A stretch of 64,000 bases of DNA, taken from the NCBI RefSeq assembly GCF_037893015.1, contig NC_133658.1, positions 287,375,719 to 287,439,718 on the forward strand. Reading direction: 5' to 3'. This document shows, in pieces, positions 20,601 to 31,689 of the stretch (positions within the stretch are counted from its first letter, which is position 1; the number at the start of each line of letters is the position of its first letter). Below the pieces are notes generated by a model, which was not told where the DNA came from, ran no database searches, and saw nothing but the letters and a program-made list of their open reading frames with translations. A program made the position numbers and the translations under genes. This stretch comes from Macrotis lagotis. Its lineage: Eukaryota > Chordata > Mammalia > Peramelemorphia > Peramelidae.

Positions 20601-20893
20601 GGGGTTGAGCCAATATGGCAAAGAAAACACAGACTCATCTGAGCTCCAAATCAACCTTTTTTGTTTTTTTTTCTTCTTGTGTTTTTTCCCTTTTGTTCTG
20701 ATTCTTCTTTCACAACATGACCAGTGTGTATGTTTAATTTGATTGTGCATGTATAACCTATATCAAAAAATTGCTTGCTATCTTGGGAAGGGAGGAGAGA
20801 AAGGAGGGAATGACTATATATAAATGAATGATGAAAACTATCTTTATGTGTAATTGGAACTATATATATATATATATATATATTTAAAATAAA
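20600..20893 (+). mobile_element. Internally deleted L1: 5' end joined to 3' end
   Basis: Begins GGGGGTTGAGCCAATATGGC, an L1 5'-end-like sequence (compare AGAGCTAAGATGGTGGC in the minus-strand element at 25.5 kb). Within about 60 bp it passes into the marsupial L1 3' untranslated region: TTCTGATTCTTCTTTCACAA, ATGTATAACCTATATCA, AACTATCTTTATGTGTAATT. It ends in a TA run and TTAAAATAAAAC. Both open reading frames are missing. Confidence 0.65.
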
Positions 20894-21499
20894 ACAAACA
20901 CCCAGTCCTAAACCATTAAAGAGAGAAAGAATTTGGAGGAAAAAACTGCACCTTGATTTATCAAGGAAGGTTAAACATTCATCTGCTGTTAAAGTTGCTG
21001 AAAAAACGGAATCCAGGGGAGAGGCAATTGAATGCAAAATCTTGATCTGATTCTTCCCTCTCACTCTCTATCTCAGAGAAACTAAAGTTTTTCTTGCTAC
21101 CCTCATGTGGCCTAGACTGGGATCACACCTGCTCCACTGATGACTGCAAAGAGCATCAGGATATGCTACAGCAACATTTCACCTTAGGGTTTTGTTGCTA
21201 GAATAAGAGTAAGATGAATACAGTCCTATGTGTACTCCAGTAGTCCCCATCCTAGTCAGTTAGAACAAGATCCTGGCAATGAGAGTATGTAAAGCAGAGG
21301 GAAGTTAGGTCACCTACTTCCCCCTTACTTGGCTCAGGGCCAGACTTCCTGAAACTGGAGTCATCTACTTCCCCCCCAAAATTTGTCTCCTTTTCAATTT
21401 CTTCCTCTCTGTTGATGGTACTACCAAAACCATAACTAGGTGCTCCAACTGGTGCTTTGCCCTGAGATGCCAAAATTTAGAGGATACCAACTTATGACT

Positions 21500-22665
21500 A
21501 GGTTCCACCATCTTTTCAATTGCCTAGGTTTGAAACTTCCATGTCATCTTTGATGATCCTCTTTCTATCCCTAATGCATTCATTCCTTTCCATCACTTGT
21601 CATTTCTATCTTCCCAATATCTCTCAATCCTCCCAGCAGCTTCTAAAAACTCTCAAAGAAGTTCTACCTACTTTCCTCTAGCACTGCTAGAACTCTCTTT
21701 CTGACCCTTGTTTCCTGTAGTTTGGCTTCACAGAATTCTATGCCTCTCTGTTAGATCTCTTCTATACAATTATCTTATTCTACCTTACATTATAATCATT
21801 TACATAGCTCTCCATTCTCCTTCAGATTCAATGATAGTAATAATAATAGCTTACATTTCTCCAGTGCTTTAAGGTCCAGAAAATTCTCTCTTCACATACA
21901 TTCTGGGAGTTAAGTACCAAACATCATTACCCCTATTCTATAGGAGTGTACAATCAAAGCACCAAGAGGTGAACTATCCATGATCACTTATCTAACTAAC
22001 AAGTTTCACATTTAGAATATAACCTGTGGATAGAGTGAAGTAGTTAGAGCACAGGACTTGGAGTTTATATCTGATCTCAGACACCTGAGACCTTAACTTT
22101 TCTCTCTCATTTTTCTAAACTGTAAAATGGAGATAATAATATCTACTTCCCAGCATTATTGTGAGGATCAAATGAGATATTTGTTAAAGTGCTTAATATA
22201 GTGCTTCACACTGTAGTCCTTCACCACCCCTAGGGATTGCCTCTAAGTCTAGTGCTTTGTTAGCTACACTTGAGACCAATGACTGAAATTTTTCATCTTT
22301 GCATGGACCAACACCATAGACATAGAGAATACTTACTAAATAGTTGTGGTTTGAATTTATTTGTTGAATCAGTGCTTCATAACAGTTCCTTTTATTTCTA
22401 ATTGGTCAATGTGAGTTCCTCCTACTGTTGTTGCTACAAATGCTTTCCACTCTCCTTCATTCCATAATCTGAGATACTGTGGTATAATGGAAAGAGAGAT
22501 GATCAGAAGACCATGTTTTAAGTTTCAGCATTGCCACATGTTTGTATTTGAGTAAATCACTTAATCTCTATGTGCTTCTATTTCCTCATCTCTAAAATGA
22601 AGGGGTTGAACTAGGTGATTTCTGAGGTCCCTTTCAGCTCTAAATCTATTATCTTATGATTCTTC
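21500..22665 (+). repeat. L2 fragment and two MIRs
   Basis: About 21,500-21,830 has L2-like text. MIR copies lie at 22,030-22,215 (AAACTGTAAAATGGAGATAA) and 22,485-22,665 (CATCTCTAAAATGAAGGGG). 20,894-21,500 shows nothing else that I recognise. Confidence 0.55.
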
Positions 22666-23408
22666 TATCCATGATCTCATCTCTAACTTTTTTCTTTTTG
22701 GTGATAGTAGTCTGTGTTCAGATTCCAACAACTCTGTCTCTGGGATGAGTTGCTTTCTTTATCATAATTCCACCAGAAAAATTGCTTCAATATCTTTTCC
22801 CACAGTTGCTATTTCTAGTTGTATTTTCCTCCACTCTATTCCTCCCCACTCTCATTCTATTCTCTCTCCTTTTACCCTGCCCCTGCTCAGAAGTCAGTTG
22901 TACCTGAATACCCTCTCCCTCAATCTTCCCTCTCTTCTATCACCTACTCCCCCCTTCCCTCCCCCTGTTCCCCCTTATCCCATCCCTTTCCTCTCATTTT
23001 CTCTATGGCAAGATAGATTTACTCACCTTATTAAGTGTGTATATTATTTCCCTCTCTGAGCCATTTCTGATGAGAATGAAGGCTCACTCATTCCCCCTCA
23101 CCTTCCCCCATTCCACTCCATTGCAAAAGTTTTTTTTTTGACTCTTTTATGTAAAATATCTTAGCTCCTTCTTCCTCTCCTTTCCCTTCTTCCCAGTACT
23201 TTCCTTTATTACCCATTGACTCCATCTTTATACCATATTATATTGTTATATTCAACTCCCTCCTATGCCTTGTCTATATATGCTCCTAACAGCTCTTATA
23301 AATGACAAGGTTCATATGAGTTATCAGTACCTTCTTCCCATGCAGGAATACAAAAAGTTCAACATCATTAAGTTCCTCATAATTAGTCCTCATTCACCCC
23401 CTCTAGGC

Positions 23409-24634
23409 TTAACCTGAGTCCTGTACTTGGAGATCAAACTTTCTGTTCAGCTCTGGTCATTTCAATAGGAAAGTTTGAAAGTCCCCTATTTAATTGAAAG
23501 CCCATCTTTTCCCATGGAAAAGGATGTTCAGTTTTTCTGGGTAGTTGATTCTTGGTTGCATTCCTAGCTCTTTTGCCTTCCAGTATATTATATTCCAAGT
23601 ACTTAACGTAAATGCTGCCAAATCCTGTGTAATCCTGACTATATATTCATGGTAGCTGAATTGCTTGTTTCTAGCAGCTTTTAATATTTTCTCTTTGTCT
23701 TGGGAGCTTTGGAATTTAACTATAATATTCCTGAGAGTTTTTTCTTTTGGGATCTCTTTCAGGAGGTGCTTGATAAATTTCTCAATTTCTATTTTACCCT
23801 CTGCTTCTAGGATCTCTGGGCAATTTTGCTGTATTATTTCTTAAAAAATGAAATCTAGGCTATTTTCCTAGTCATGATTTTCAGGTAGTCCAATAATTTT
23901 TAAATTATCTCTTCTGGATCCATTTTTGAGATCAGTTGTTTTTCCAATGAGATATTTCACATTTTCTTCTATTTTTTGGTTCTTTTGGTATTGTTTTATT
24001 GTTTCTTGATTTCTCACAAAGTCATTAGCTTCCTTTAGTTCCATTCTACATTTGAAGGAGTTATTTTCTTCAGAGAAATTTTGTATCTCCTTTTCCAGCT
24101 GACCAGTTCTTCTTTTTAAGGCATCCTTCTACTCATTTGCTTTTTGGGCTGCTTTTTCCATTTGACCTAAACTGGTTTTTAACATGTCATTTTCTTCAGT
24201 ATTTTTTTTTAGGTTTTTGCAAGGCAAACAGGGTTAAGTGGCTTGCCCAAGGCCACACAGCCAGGTAATTATTAAGTGTCTAAGACCGGATTTGAACCCA
24301 GGTACTCCTGACTCCAGGGCTGGTGCTTTATCCACTATGCCACCTAGCCGCCCTTCTTCAGTATTTTTTTGTATTTCTTTTCACCAAGTTGCTGACTTGG
24401 TTTTCATGATTTATCTGCATTGCTCTCATTTCTCCTCCCAATTTTTCCTTTACCTCCTTTAATTGTTTTTCAAAGTCTTTTTTGAGCTCTTCTATTCTCT
24501 GAGCTTATTTTCTATTTCTCATTGGAGGCTTTGGATACAAAAGCTTTGTCATCTTCTGAGTGTGTATTTTGATCCTCCAAGGGACCAAAGTAATTTTCTG
24601 TGGTCAGATTCTTCTTTTTCTGTTGTTTTCTCAT
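23409..24634 (-). pseudogene. Degenerate L1 ORF1p-like reading frame of the HAL1-like element
   Basis: Starts MRKQQKKKN-like in the minus direction. It continues through a coiled-coil region, is split by a CORE-SINE (24,208-24,353), then passes through the RRM-like block (SRRDNLKIIGLPE-type sequence) to the C-terminal domain. In-frame stops are visible (for example after KRWAFN), so no functional product is expected. Confidence 0.65.
24208..24353 (-). mobile_element. CORE-SINE inside the HAL1-like ORF1
   Basis: Complete minus-strand copy with an exact target-site duplication TTCTTCAGTATTTTTTT (24,192-24,208 and 24,354-24,370). It is younger than the host element. Confidence 0.94.
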
Positions 24635-24744
24635 TTCCTCAGCCTACGACTGATCTGCTACACTTCCAAGGCTTTAGAGGGTTTTGGGGACACCCCACAG
24701 GGACTTTAATTCCTCCAAGGTCTTATGAGAGACTCTGACTGCTC

Positions 24745-24843
24745 TCTTTTTTTTTTAAATTTATTTTTATTTAAGATATTATTTGAGTTTTACAATTCTC
24801 CCCCCAATCTTACGTCCCTCCCCCCCCCACCCCCCACAGAAAG
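24745..24843 (-). mobile_element. Short L1 3' end inside the HAL1-like 5' region
   Basis: The complement reads ...GTGGGGGG...GAATTGTAAAACTC...AATAAAAATAAATTT, the same L1 terminus as at 3.5 and 30.4 kb. The left flank TCTGACTGCTCTCTT resembles the right flank TCTGACTCTCTCTTGC, a probable duplicated target. Confidence 0.65.
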
Positions 24844-25614
24844 CAATCTGTCTGACTCTCTCTTGCCTGTGCTCTGGTATGTGGATGACTGCAGGCACTC
24901 CCCTCTGCCCTGGAACTATGAGGAGGGTCCCTGCTTGGCTATGGTAGGATGGGGGCCCAGACTGGAACCTGGATCTGTGTGTGGGCAAACAACAGGGTCC
25001 TTCCCCAGGGAGAGCAGAGAGAGAGAACTCTGCAGTCCCCTTACCATCTGTGGCTGGAAGCTCTGGAAGTGCAGGGTGTCTCCACCGATTCCCACTGTAG
25101 GTTCTCACCACAGGGCTGTTCTGAGGCTGGTGCTCCATGCTTACTCTAGTGTAGCAGAGTTCTCTCACCACCCTTCAAGCTGTCCCCAGTGATCTCTGGG
25201 ACAAGAGGTCTGGAAACTGCACCCTCTACCATGGACCCAGGTGCCCCCAGGGACCCAGGCACCCCACAGGCTGTTTCTGGAATGCTGGAGCTGGGTTGCT
25301 CTGACCCAGTTGCACCATGCAATCCCCCAGTCCTGGTGAAACAGACTTTTCCTGTGAAACTTCTAAGTTGTCTTGGACTGGGAAATTGTATCACTCAGTC
25401 TTTTTGTGGGTTCTGCCCCCTCTAAATTTTGGCTAGAGTCATAATTTGACAGCTTTTGGAGTTTTTTGGGGAATGAGCGTCTGGGAATTCCTGCCGTCAA
25501 GCCACCATCTTAGCTCTGTCCCCTACTTCTAACTTTCCTAAGACCTTGAGGTCATTTGATTTATTTTTCACCTCCATTATTAGTTGTTTGGGGGTTTTTT
25601 GGTAAGAAAGGCTT

Positions 25615-25777
25615 AGACGTAGAGAGGTGGCACATTGCATAGAAAGCACTGGCCCTGGAGATAGGAGGGCTTGAGTTCAAATCAGCCTCAGATACATAAT
25701 AATTACCTAACTGTGTGACCTTGGGCAAGTCACATAACCCCATTGCTATCCAAAAACCAAAAAGAAAAAAAGAAAGG
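25615..25777 (+). mobile_element. CORE-SINE, diverged
   Basis: AGAGAGGTGGCACATTGCAT head, B box GAGTTCAAATC, intact CORE and an A/G-rich tail. Confidence 0.85.
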
Positions 25778-25779
25778 GT

Positions 25780-26250
25780 TAGATTTTAATTCAAAGGTTG
25801 CACAAACAATTTACAATTTTACCACAAAAAAAAGTTCACAGGTTAGGTTTTCTGGTGAAATAGCAAGTTTCTATAGAATTAAAAAGAGGATAGGATAGTT
25901 TGGGGAAATCATACTCCCCCCAGAGCAGGCTGGCTTCTCACAGGAATAAATAAGGGATAAGTAAAAGAAAAGGGCAAAGGGATAGGAGAATCTGAGGGGT
26001 GAAACTCTTCCCAGAGCTGGCTGCCCTCCAAAGTGAAGGTGAGCTGCCAGAAGTAGTAAAGAAGTAATAACTTCCATTACTCCTAAATCTGACCTTTTCC
26101 CCTTGTAGGACGGATCTCATGCCCTAACTGTTTATATGCAACTTCTTTCTCTCTCCTGGCTTCTTTCCCTTAGCTTAATAAATTATCAGTTTTCTCCATT
26201 TTAAAATTATCACAAGTCCAGCAAACATTTTGTTGACCTTAGTAGCTGCT
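25780..26250. other. Intergenic, no recognised feature
   Basis: No exon or named repeat is supported. The overlapping short open frames have no recognisable content. Confidence 0.4.
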
Positions 26251-27720
26251 TCCTCCCCACAATCTTCCTTTGATTGCCAAATATACCTAGAGTCTAATTT
26301 CCTTATCACCCATTCACCCCTTATCTTACTTAAATCTGGTTTCCATCCTTAACATTTAGCCAGACTTTCTCTCAAAGCAACCTATGATTTAATAACCAAA
26401 TCTGTTCATCTTTTCCCATCTTAATCTTTCTCAGCCTCTTTAAAGCCTTTAGTATTGATGACTATCTCTTCTCTTGGTTTCCTTGTACTATTCTGTTCTG
26501 ATTCTGCTCCTATCCTACTCTGACTTCTCTGCTGATTTCTATTTCTCTTCCTGCTCCCTATAAGCAGGCATTTCACAAGTCTCAGTATTTAGCCCTCAGT
26601 TCTTATTAACCTATATGCCCTCTTTGTGATGGAAACTTCATCTATTCTGAGCTTTAATGAACACTTTTTTGTGGACCTCTCTGGAAACAACTCCAAACTG
26701 AAACTCTCTTTGCTTTACTCCCATACCTTTAAGTATTAGCTATGTTGTATCTCTGATGTCCTGACATTATCTCAAATTCAAAATCTTAAAAACCCCATAA
26801 TCAGATTCACTTCTGAACTTCCTTAGTTCTGTGAATAGCATCAGTTTATTCAAGTTCAACACCTTAGATATCAACTCTTTCCTCATCCTCAACCCTAATA
26901 GCTAATCAGTCAGAAGAACATCTCATTTATTTCTTCACAATTCCCCTATAATCCCTATAGTCCATCCAGTGCATCTCCCCTAAATTAGGCCTTAATTACC
27001 TCCTATCACTATTACCAGAGTTATTTCCAGTTGAGCTAGATGCACCTACCTTAAATTTCTACCCCTTCCAATTCTATCATTCTCAGATTAGTTTTCCTTA
27101 AAATGCTGATTTTATGATGCCAATCTCCCACTCAAAACCTTTGGTGACTTACAACTACCTAACAAGATAATGTCTGCACTCATTAGCCTGGTATATAAAG
27201 CTTTCTAAACTCTTCTCATGATGACTTTTGTATATTTTTTTTTTGCAAGGCAAATGGGGTTAAGTGGCTTGCCTAAGGCCATACAGCTAGGTAATTATTA
27301 AGTGTCTGAGGTCAGATTTGAACTAAGGTCCTCCTGACTCCAGAGCCAGTGCTCTATTCACTGTGCCACCTAGCCACCCCTGATGACTTTTTTTGAAATG
27401 TAAATGAATCAGGGATGAATTCACCAAATAATTTCATGGAGAATACTTCAATCAGATCTTGTCTTCTTTTCCAAATTTACCTCCTCTACTCAAGGACTGC
27501 TCCAGTTAAAATGATAGCTTTTTACTGTCCTCTGAATGTGGCATGGAGAATTCTGTGTCCTTTTGCTCAAAATGTTTGCCCTCCTCCAAGTTGTATCTCT
27601 CCGAGCCATCTAGTATCCCACCGAGATCTAACCCCACTTTCTTGATAAAAACTTCCTTGATTAGAATAACCACAGATATCTCCCCTTCCTGTGACCTCCT
27701 GTAAAGAGCATGAAAGAGCT
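26250..27720 (+). repeat. Long L2 copy, SINE-interrupted
   Basis: Extended L2 text: landmarks such as TTTAAAGCCTTTAGTATTGA, TCTCATTTATTTCTTCACAA, TTTTATGATGCCAATCTCCC and AAACTTCCTTGATTAGAAT. It is split by the CORE-SINE at 27,238-27,380. The reading frame is destroyed. Confidence 0.65.
27238..27380 (-). mobile_element. CORE-SINE in L2
   Basis: Complete minus-strand copy with TGATGACTTTT at 27,219-27,229 and 27,381-27,391. Confidence 0.92.
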
Positions 27721-27764
27721 CATAGCACTGGGAAGCTTCCTGTTGTTGTTTGTCCTTCATTCTT

Positions 27765-27920
27765 TTCTCTGTTTTTTTTTTTTGGCAAGGCAAATGGGGT
27801 TAAGTGGCTTGCCCAAGGCCACACAGCTAGGTAATTATTAAGTGTCTGAGACCGGATTTGAACCCAGGTACTCCTGACTCCAGGGCCGGTGCTTTATCCA
27901 CTACACCACCTAGCTGCCCC
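27765..27920 (-). mobile_element. CORE-SINE nested in the MAR1-like element
   Basis: Near-consensus minus-strand copy. Duplicated target TGTCCTTCATTCTT lies at 27,751-27,764 and 27,921-27,934. Confidence 0.94.
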
Positions 27921-27986
27921 TGTCCTTCATTCTTGAAGGAGATCATGACAACAGGGAAAATGATGCCATGACATACATGTGAATTT

Positions 27987-28135
27987 AGGGGCATCTAGGT
28001 GGTGTAGTGGATAGAATACTGGTTCTGGAGTCAGGAGGACCTGAGTTCAAATTTGACCTCAGACACTTAATAATTACCTAGCTGTGTGACCTTGGGCAAG
28101 TCACTTAACCTCATTGCCTGGCCAAAAACAAGCAA
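27987..28135 (+). mobile_element. CORE-SINE nested in the same MAR1-like element, opposite strand
   Basis: Complete plus-strand copy. Duplicated target ACATACATGTGAATT lies at 27,971-27,985 and 28,136-28,150. Confidence 0.94.
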
Positions 28136-28859
28136 ACATACATGTGAATTGGATTTGAGTTGGGGGTTGCTGTGCTAAGTCACCAGCATCAGTACTTCCT
28201 CCAGAGTCATCTGGGTCCAATGGTCAGATATGAATCAGGACAACTGGAGATGGCCAATCAGGTTTAAGTGACTTGCCTAAGGTCACACAGCATCTGAGGC
28301 TGGACTTCGGGGCCAGTACTCTATCCTCTGCACCACTTATTTGCCCATGAAATTTCCAGAAAGAGTGCCATACTTACATCCAGGGGCAGTTCAATAATTC
28401 AGTCCAGCAAGCATTTAGTGTTAAACTCAGAAGTGAAAACAAAGATGACTAGCACAGGGTGAGTCTCATAGTTTAGTAGAAAGATTAGCAATAGGCAATC
28501 CTGATACTCTTAAGTAGAGAGCAAAAGTCACCAGAGGTGCAAAGTGCAATCGGAGTTTGCAAGAAGATGGGAATTATACACACACATTAGCATTGGATTT
28601 TGTTTTCTCTGTGCCCTCTGGTTGGTTGAAGGGTTGATTTCAGGAGAGTGCAATAAGGAAAGCAAAATATTAATGAATTTGGAGTTCTACTTTCCCCACT
28701 CCGAAACCAAAGGGATAGAGTTCATTTCTTCTCTGGTAGGGTGACACCACACCTCTAGCATCCTTTGGTATAGGGAGAAGGCAAAGCTTCCTCCCCAAAC
28801 AAGGACTGAAGATGGCATGATCTCCACAGACTCTCCCCTCCCCTCAGAAATGCTGAGCA

Positions 28860-29420
28860 ACTGTAGTCCAAGTCCTCAGAATCAGAGCTTAGCTCGGGAG
28901 CCTCGAAGTTCACAGGGGAAAAGTTGTATAAAAAAAGGAAGTGGTAAAGTCACCGTACTTTGCTCTCCCCCTCCGGGGCCCGTCACACTTCCCCATCTCT
29001 TCAACCTTTACACACGCGTGCATGGAAACACCCCCCCCCCCCAAGATACAAGGGCCACATACAGGTACACAGTTCTACACCTGTATGAAAACGCCCGCAC
29101 ACTTTCCCCTCCACTCCTTACCCCCCAATACATCTTCTCTACAGACACTTATGTATACACAAATTCGCGTGTCGCTTCCCCCCACCCCCGACCCTTCCCT
29201 GGAATGCACATATGCTCTGGTTTACCAGTCCCAGGCTCCGGTGGGTGATAAACCAGGAGAGAACCGACAAGGACTGCCCCGAAAACCTGGGGCGGCGGGG
29301 CAGACGCTAAGGGGCGCTGCGCCCCTGCCTTTTGCCTCAGCCTTGGAGCCTCTTTGGGATGTGACTGAGGGCCCAGGGGTGGCCTAGGGAGAATGGGAGG
29401 TCTGGTTCGGGGCTTCCTAC
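28860..29420. promoter_or_regulatory. Orphan CpG-rich segment in intergenic DNA
   Basis: Contains roughly two dozen CpGs in about 550 bp, in a neighbourhood that is otherwise almost CpG-free. It includes a perfect inverted repeat GGGGCGCTGCGCCCC at 29,311-29,325 and long C runs near 29,030-29,042. No conserved coding exon is next to it. It could be the promoter of an unannotated transcript, an intergenic regulatory CpG patch, or simply GC-rich DNA. Confidence 0.35.
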
Positions 29421-29544
29421 ACCCTCCACCTTGGTCTATAATCTTTCCCACTGCTTTCTTCTACTTCCCCAATTTTTATTCTCAAGAAAGGAAAATCGTT
29501 GATTTTTTTTTTAAATCGTTGACTTGCAAAAAATCACTGACTTC

Positions 29545-30505
29545 GGGGAGAGTGGATAGAACAGCGGCCCTCGAGTCAAGAGCACCTGAGTTCAAATCCA
29601 ACCTCAGATACTTAATAATTCACTAGCTCTATCTCTGAGGTATCACCTCACACTTCTCAGACTAGCTAATATGATCAGAAAGGACAATGTTCAATGTTGG
29701 AGGGCATGTGGGAAATCTGGGACACTAATACATTGTTGGCAAAGCTGTGAACTCATCCAACCTTTCTGGAAAGCAATTTGGAATTATGCCCAAAGGGCAA
29801 TAAAAATGTGCATACCCTTTGATCCAGCAATACCACTACTGGGTCTATACCCTGAAGAGATCATGAAAAAGGGTAAAAACATCACTTGTACAAAAATATT
29901 CATAGCAGCCCTGTTTGTGGTGGCAAAGAATTGGAAATCAAAGGAATGTCCATCAATTGGGGAATGGCTTAATAAACTGGTATAAATATGTGATGGAACA
30001 CTCCTGTTCTATTAGAAACCAGGAAGGATGGGAATTCAGGGGAGCCTGGAAGGATTTGCAAGAACTGATGCTGAGGGAGGTGAGCAGAACCAGAAAAACA
30101 TTGGGGGAATGATCAATCTTAATGGACTTGCTCATTCCATCAGTGCAACAATCAGGAATAATTTTGGGCTGTCTGTGATGGAGAATACCATCTGTATCCA
30201 GAGAAAGAATTGTGGAGTTTGAACAAAGACCAAAGACTTTTACCTTTAATTTTTAAAAAAGTTATCTTATTATATAATTTTGCTTTCTCTTATACTTTAT
30301 TTTTTTCTTTAAGGATATGATCATTAAGGAATGATATCACATTCAACTTAGATCAATGTATACTACGGAAATAATGTAAAGTGGGGGTGGGGGAGGGAAG
30401 CAAAACTAGGGGGGAAATTGTAAAATTCAAAATAAATAAATAACTTAAAAAAATAATTCCCTAGCTGTTTGACTTAACCCCCTTGCACTAAATAAAATTT
30501 TTTTG
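29545..30505 (+). mobile_element. CORE-SINE split by an L1 insertion
   Basis: The SINE head and CORE start at about 29,545 (GTGGATAGAACAGCGGCC, GAGTTCAAATCCAACCTCAG) and break at TTAATAATTCACTAGCT. The remainder resumes at about 30,453 (AATAATTCCCTAGCTGTTTG, then GACTTAACCCCCTTG). The repeated AATAATTC.CTAGCT is the target-site duplication of the L1 lying between. Confidence 0.85.
29630..30452 (+). mobile_element. 5'-truncated L1: ORF2 C-terminal end and 3' untranslated region
   Basis: An open frame at 29,671-29,985 encodes the C-terminal part of L1 ORF2p: GTLIHCWQSCELIQPFWKAI, the IPFDPAIPLLGLYP block and KECPSIGEWLN. The 3' untranslated region follows, with a G-rich run and GAAATTGTAAAATTC, then an AATAAATAAAT tail. 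Only a fragment of the reverse transcriptase protein remains, with no EN or RT domain. Confidence 0.9.
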
Positions 30506-31045
30506 AAAAATCACTCGTTTTTAAGACAATCCCAGCTGGGGTTGAGCCTCTGCTGGAATCTACATGCATGATGCAGTCTCCCCAGGCTGGAATTGAACCC
30601 TAGACAGAAAGCAGAATACCTGTACATGGAAGCTGCGCAGCTTCAAAAACCCTACTACATCATAGCCCACAACTGGGAGACAAGAGGGCAGAAGCATAAA
30701 GCACACTTTTTGGCATTCATTCAACTCCCTGTTTAAAAGCACCCCGAGGTGAAGGAAAGTGTAGATTCTGCAAGGAGAACTTAACGGATCACTAGTGGAA
30801 ACGACAGAGGGGCTATTAAAAAAAGTTTATTTAATTTTATCTTCATTGTAACATGCACCAGATAAAATGGACATTTCCACATACATGGAAGAAGAGAAAA
30901 AGAGAATTGAATATAAAATTGCAGGTCACTTTTATTTTTTAAGTAAAAAAATTAAATCTGTAGCTTTCAAAGCTATCCTTCTTGTCTATGCTTCTTTCTG
31001 CTCTTCCTTCAGTTCACTTTTCTTCATTTAAAAAAGGTGGGGCTG
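30506..31045. other. Intergenic, no recognised feature
   Basis: Unique-looking sequence. It contains the palindromic AGCTGCGCAGCT at about 30,629-30,640. No exon is recognised. Confidence 0.4.
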
Positions 31046-31192
31046 GGGCAGCTAGGTAACACAGTAGATACAATGCTGGCCTTGGAGTTTGAGTTCAAAT
31101 CCTGCCTCAGACACTTAATAATTACCTAGCTATGTGACCTTGGACAAGTCACTTAACCCCTTAAATAAATAAAATTTAAAATTTTTAAAAAT
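31046..31192 (+). mobile_element. CORE-SINE, last before a SINE-free interval
   Basis: GGGGCAGCTAGGTAACACAG head, GAGTTCAAATCCTGCCTCAG and the CORE segment. About 10 bp are missing upstream of the B box. Confidence 0.88.
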
Positions 31193-31689
31193 TAAAAGGT
31201 GGGGTTGGTGCTTAAATGACTTCTTTCTTTACTACTCTATCCTTGTTCCCCTACACTCTACTGGGGAGGAGGGGAAGACTCACAAAGTCCAGGTAACAAA
31301 TAGCATTGTCAAACAAAACAAATTCCCACATAGGCTAAATCCAAAAAAAATGTACATTTTACTCTTCTTTTTAAATCTATCCAAAAGGAGTTCCTTTTAA
31401 AGGAACCCTTCAAATCAGTTAATAAACAAAGTTCTGGCCTTTGACCTGATTGAGAACTCTCCTACACAGGTCCTCTGATTCTTCACCCTACCCCCACAAC
31501 CCCCACTCCCTTTTCGAAGAATTTGGAATTGTAAAGAATCTCAGAAATCCCACAGCACAGAAATGGGAACCAGATTCAGTGCTCTGTCTACTATTCCAAA
31601 TGATTTCCATTCCTTGGGTTTCCTCAGTGCTAGGTCTAGGACTCCACAAGCTGCAACTGATAGTCAAAAACAATACAATATAATATAAC

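Larger units (their letters stand above)
22682..25536 (-). mobile_element. Nearly complete half-L1 (HAL1-like) retroelement
   Basis: Minus-strand element bounded by a 9-bp direct repeat TCTAACTTT (22,682-22,690 and 25,528-25,536). Its 5' end reads GGGACAGAGCTAAGATGGTG, next to the right-hand repeat. An ORF1 remnant runs from an ATG at 24,634 to a TAA at 23,409, with coiled-coil and RNA-binding regions recognisable as L1 ORF1p (for example ITQDLA, KAKELGMQPRI) but with internal stops. About 0.7 kb of purine-rich 3' sequence with an A-rich end follows, and no ORF2 is present. It carries two later insertions (24,208-24,353 and about 24,745-24,843). HAL1 elements are L1 derivatives that keep ORF1 only; calling this one HAL1 rather than a deleted L1 is inference. 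Confidence 0.7.
27742..28349 (-). mobile_element. MAR1-like long CORE-SINE carrying two younger SINEs
   Basis: The minus-strand host can be read through as GTTGTTGTTTGTCCTTCATTC, GAAGGAGATCATGACA, GATGCCATGACA, GTGCTAAGTCACCAG, AGATATGAATCAGGACAACT and GTGACTTGCCTAAGGTCACA once the two inserts are removed. The inserts are 27,765-27,920 (minus) and 27,987-28,135 (plus). Confidence 0.8.

Noticed and set aside
24725..25192. 155-codon plus-strand open frame in the 25-kb region
   Set aside because: Lies antisense to the 5' region of the HAL1-like element, with no conserved content.
28817..29387. Proline-rich frames in the CpG-rich patch as a coding gene
   Set aside because: Overlapping frames of similar length in a C-rich stretch; none has a recognised domain or splice structure.
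29671..29985. 104-codon open frame as a host gene
   Set aside because: It is the C-terminal remnant of L1 ORF2p inside a truncated insertion.
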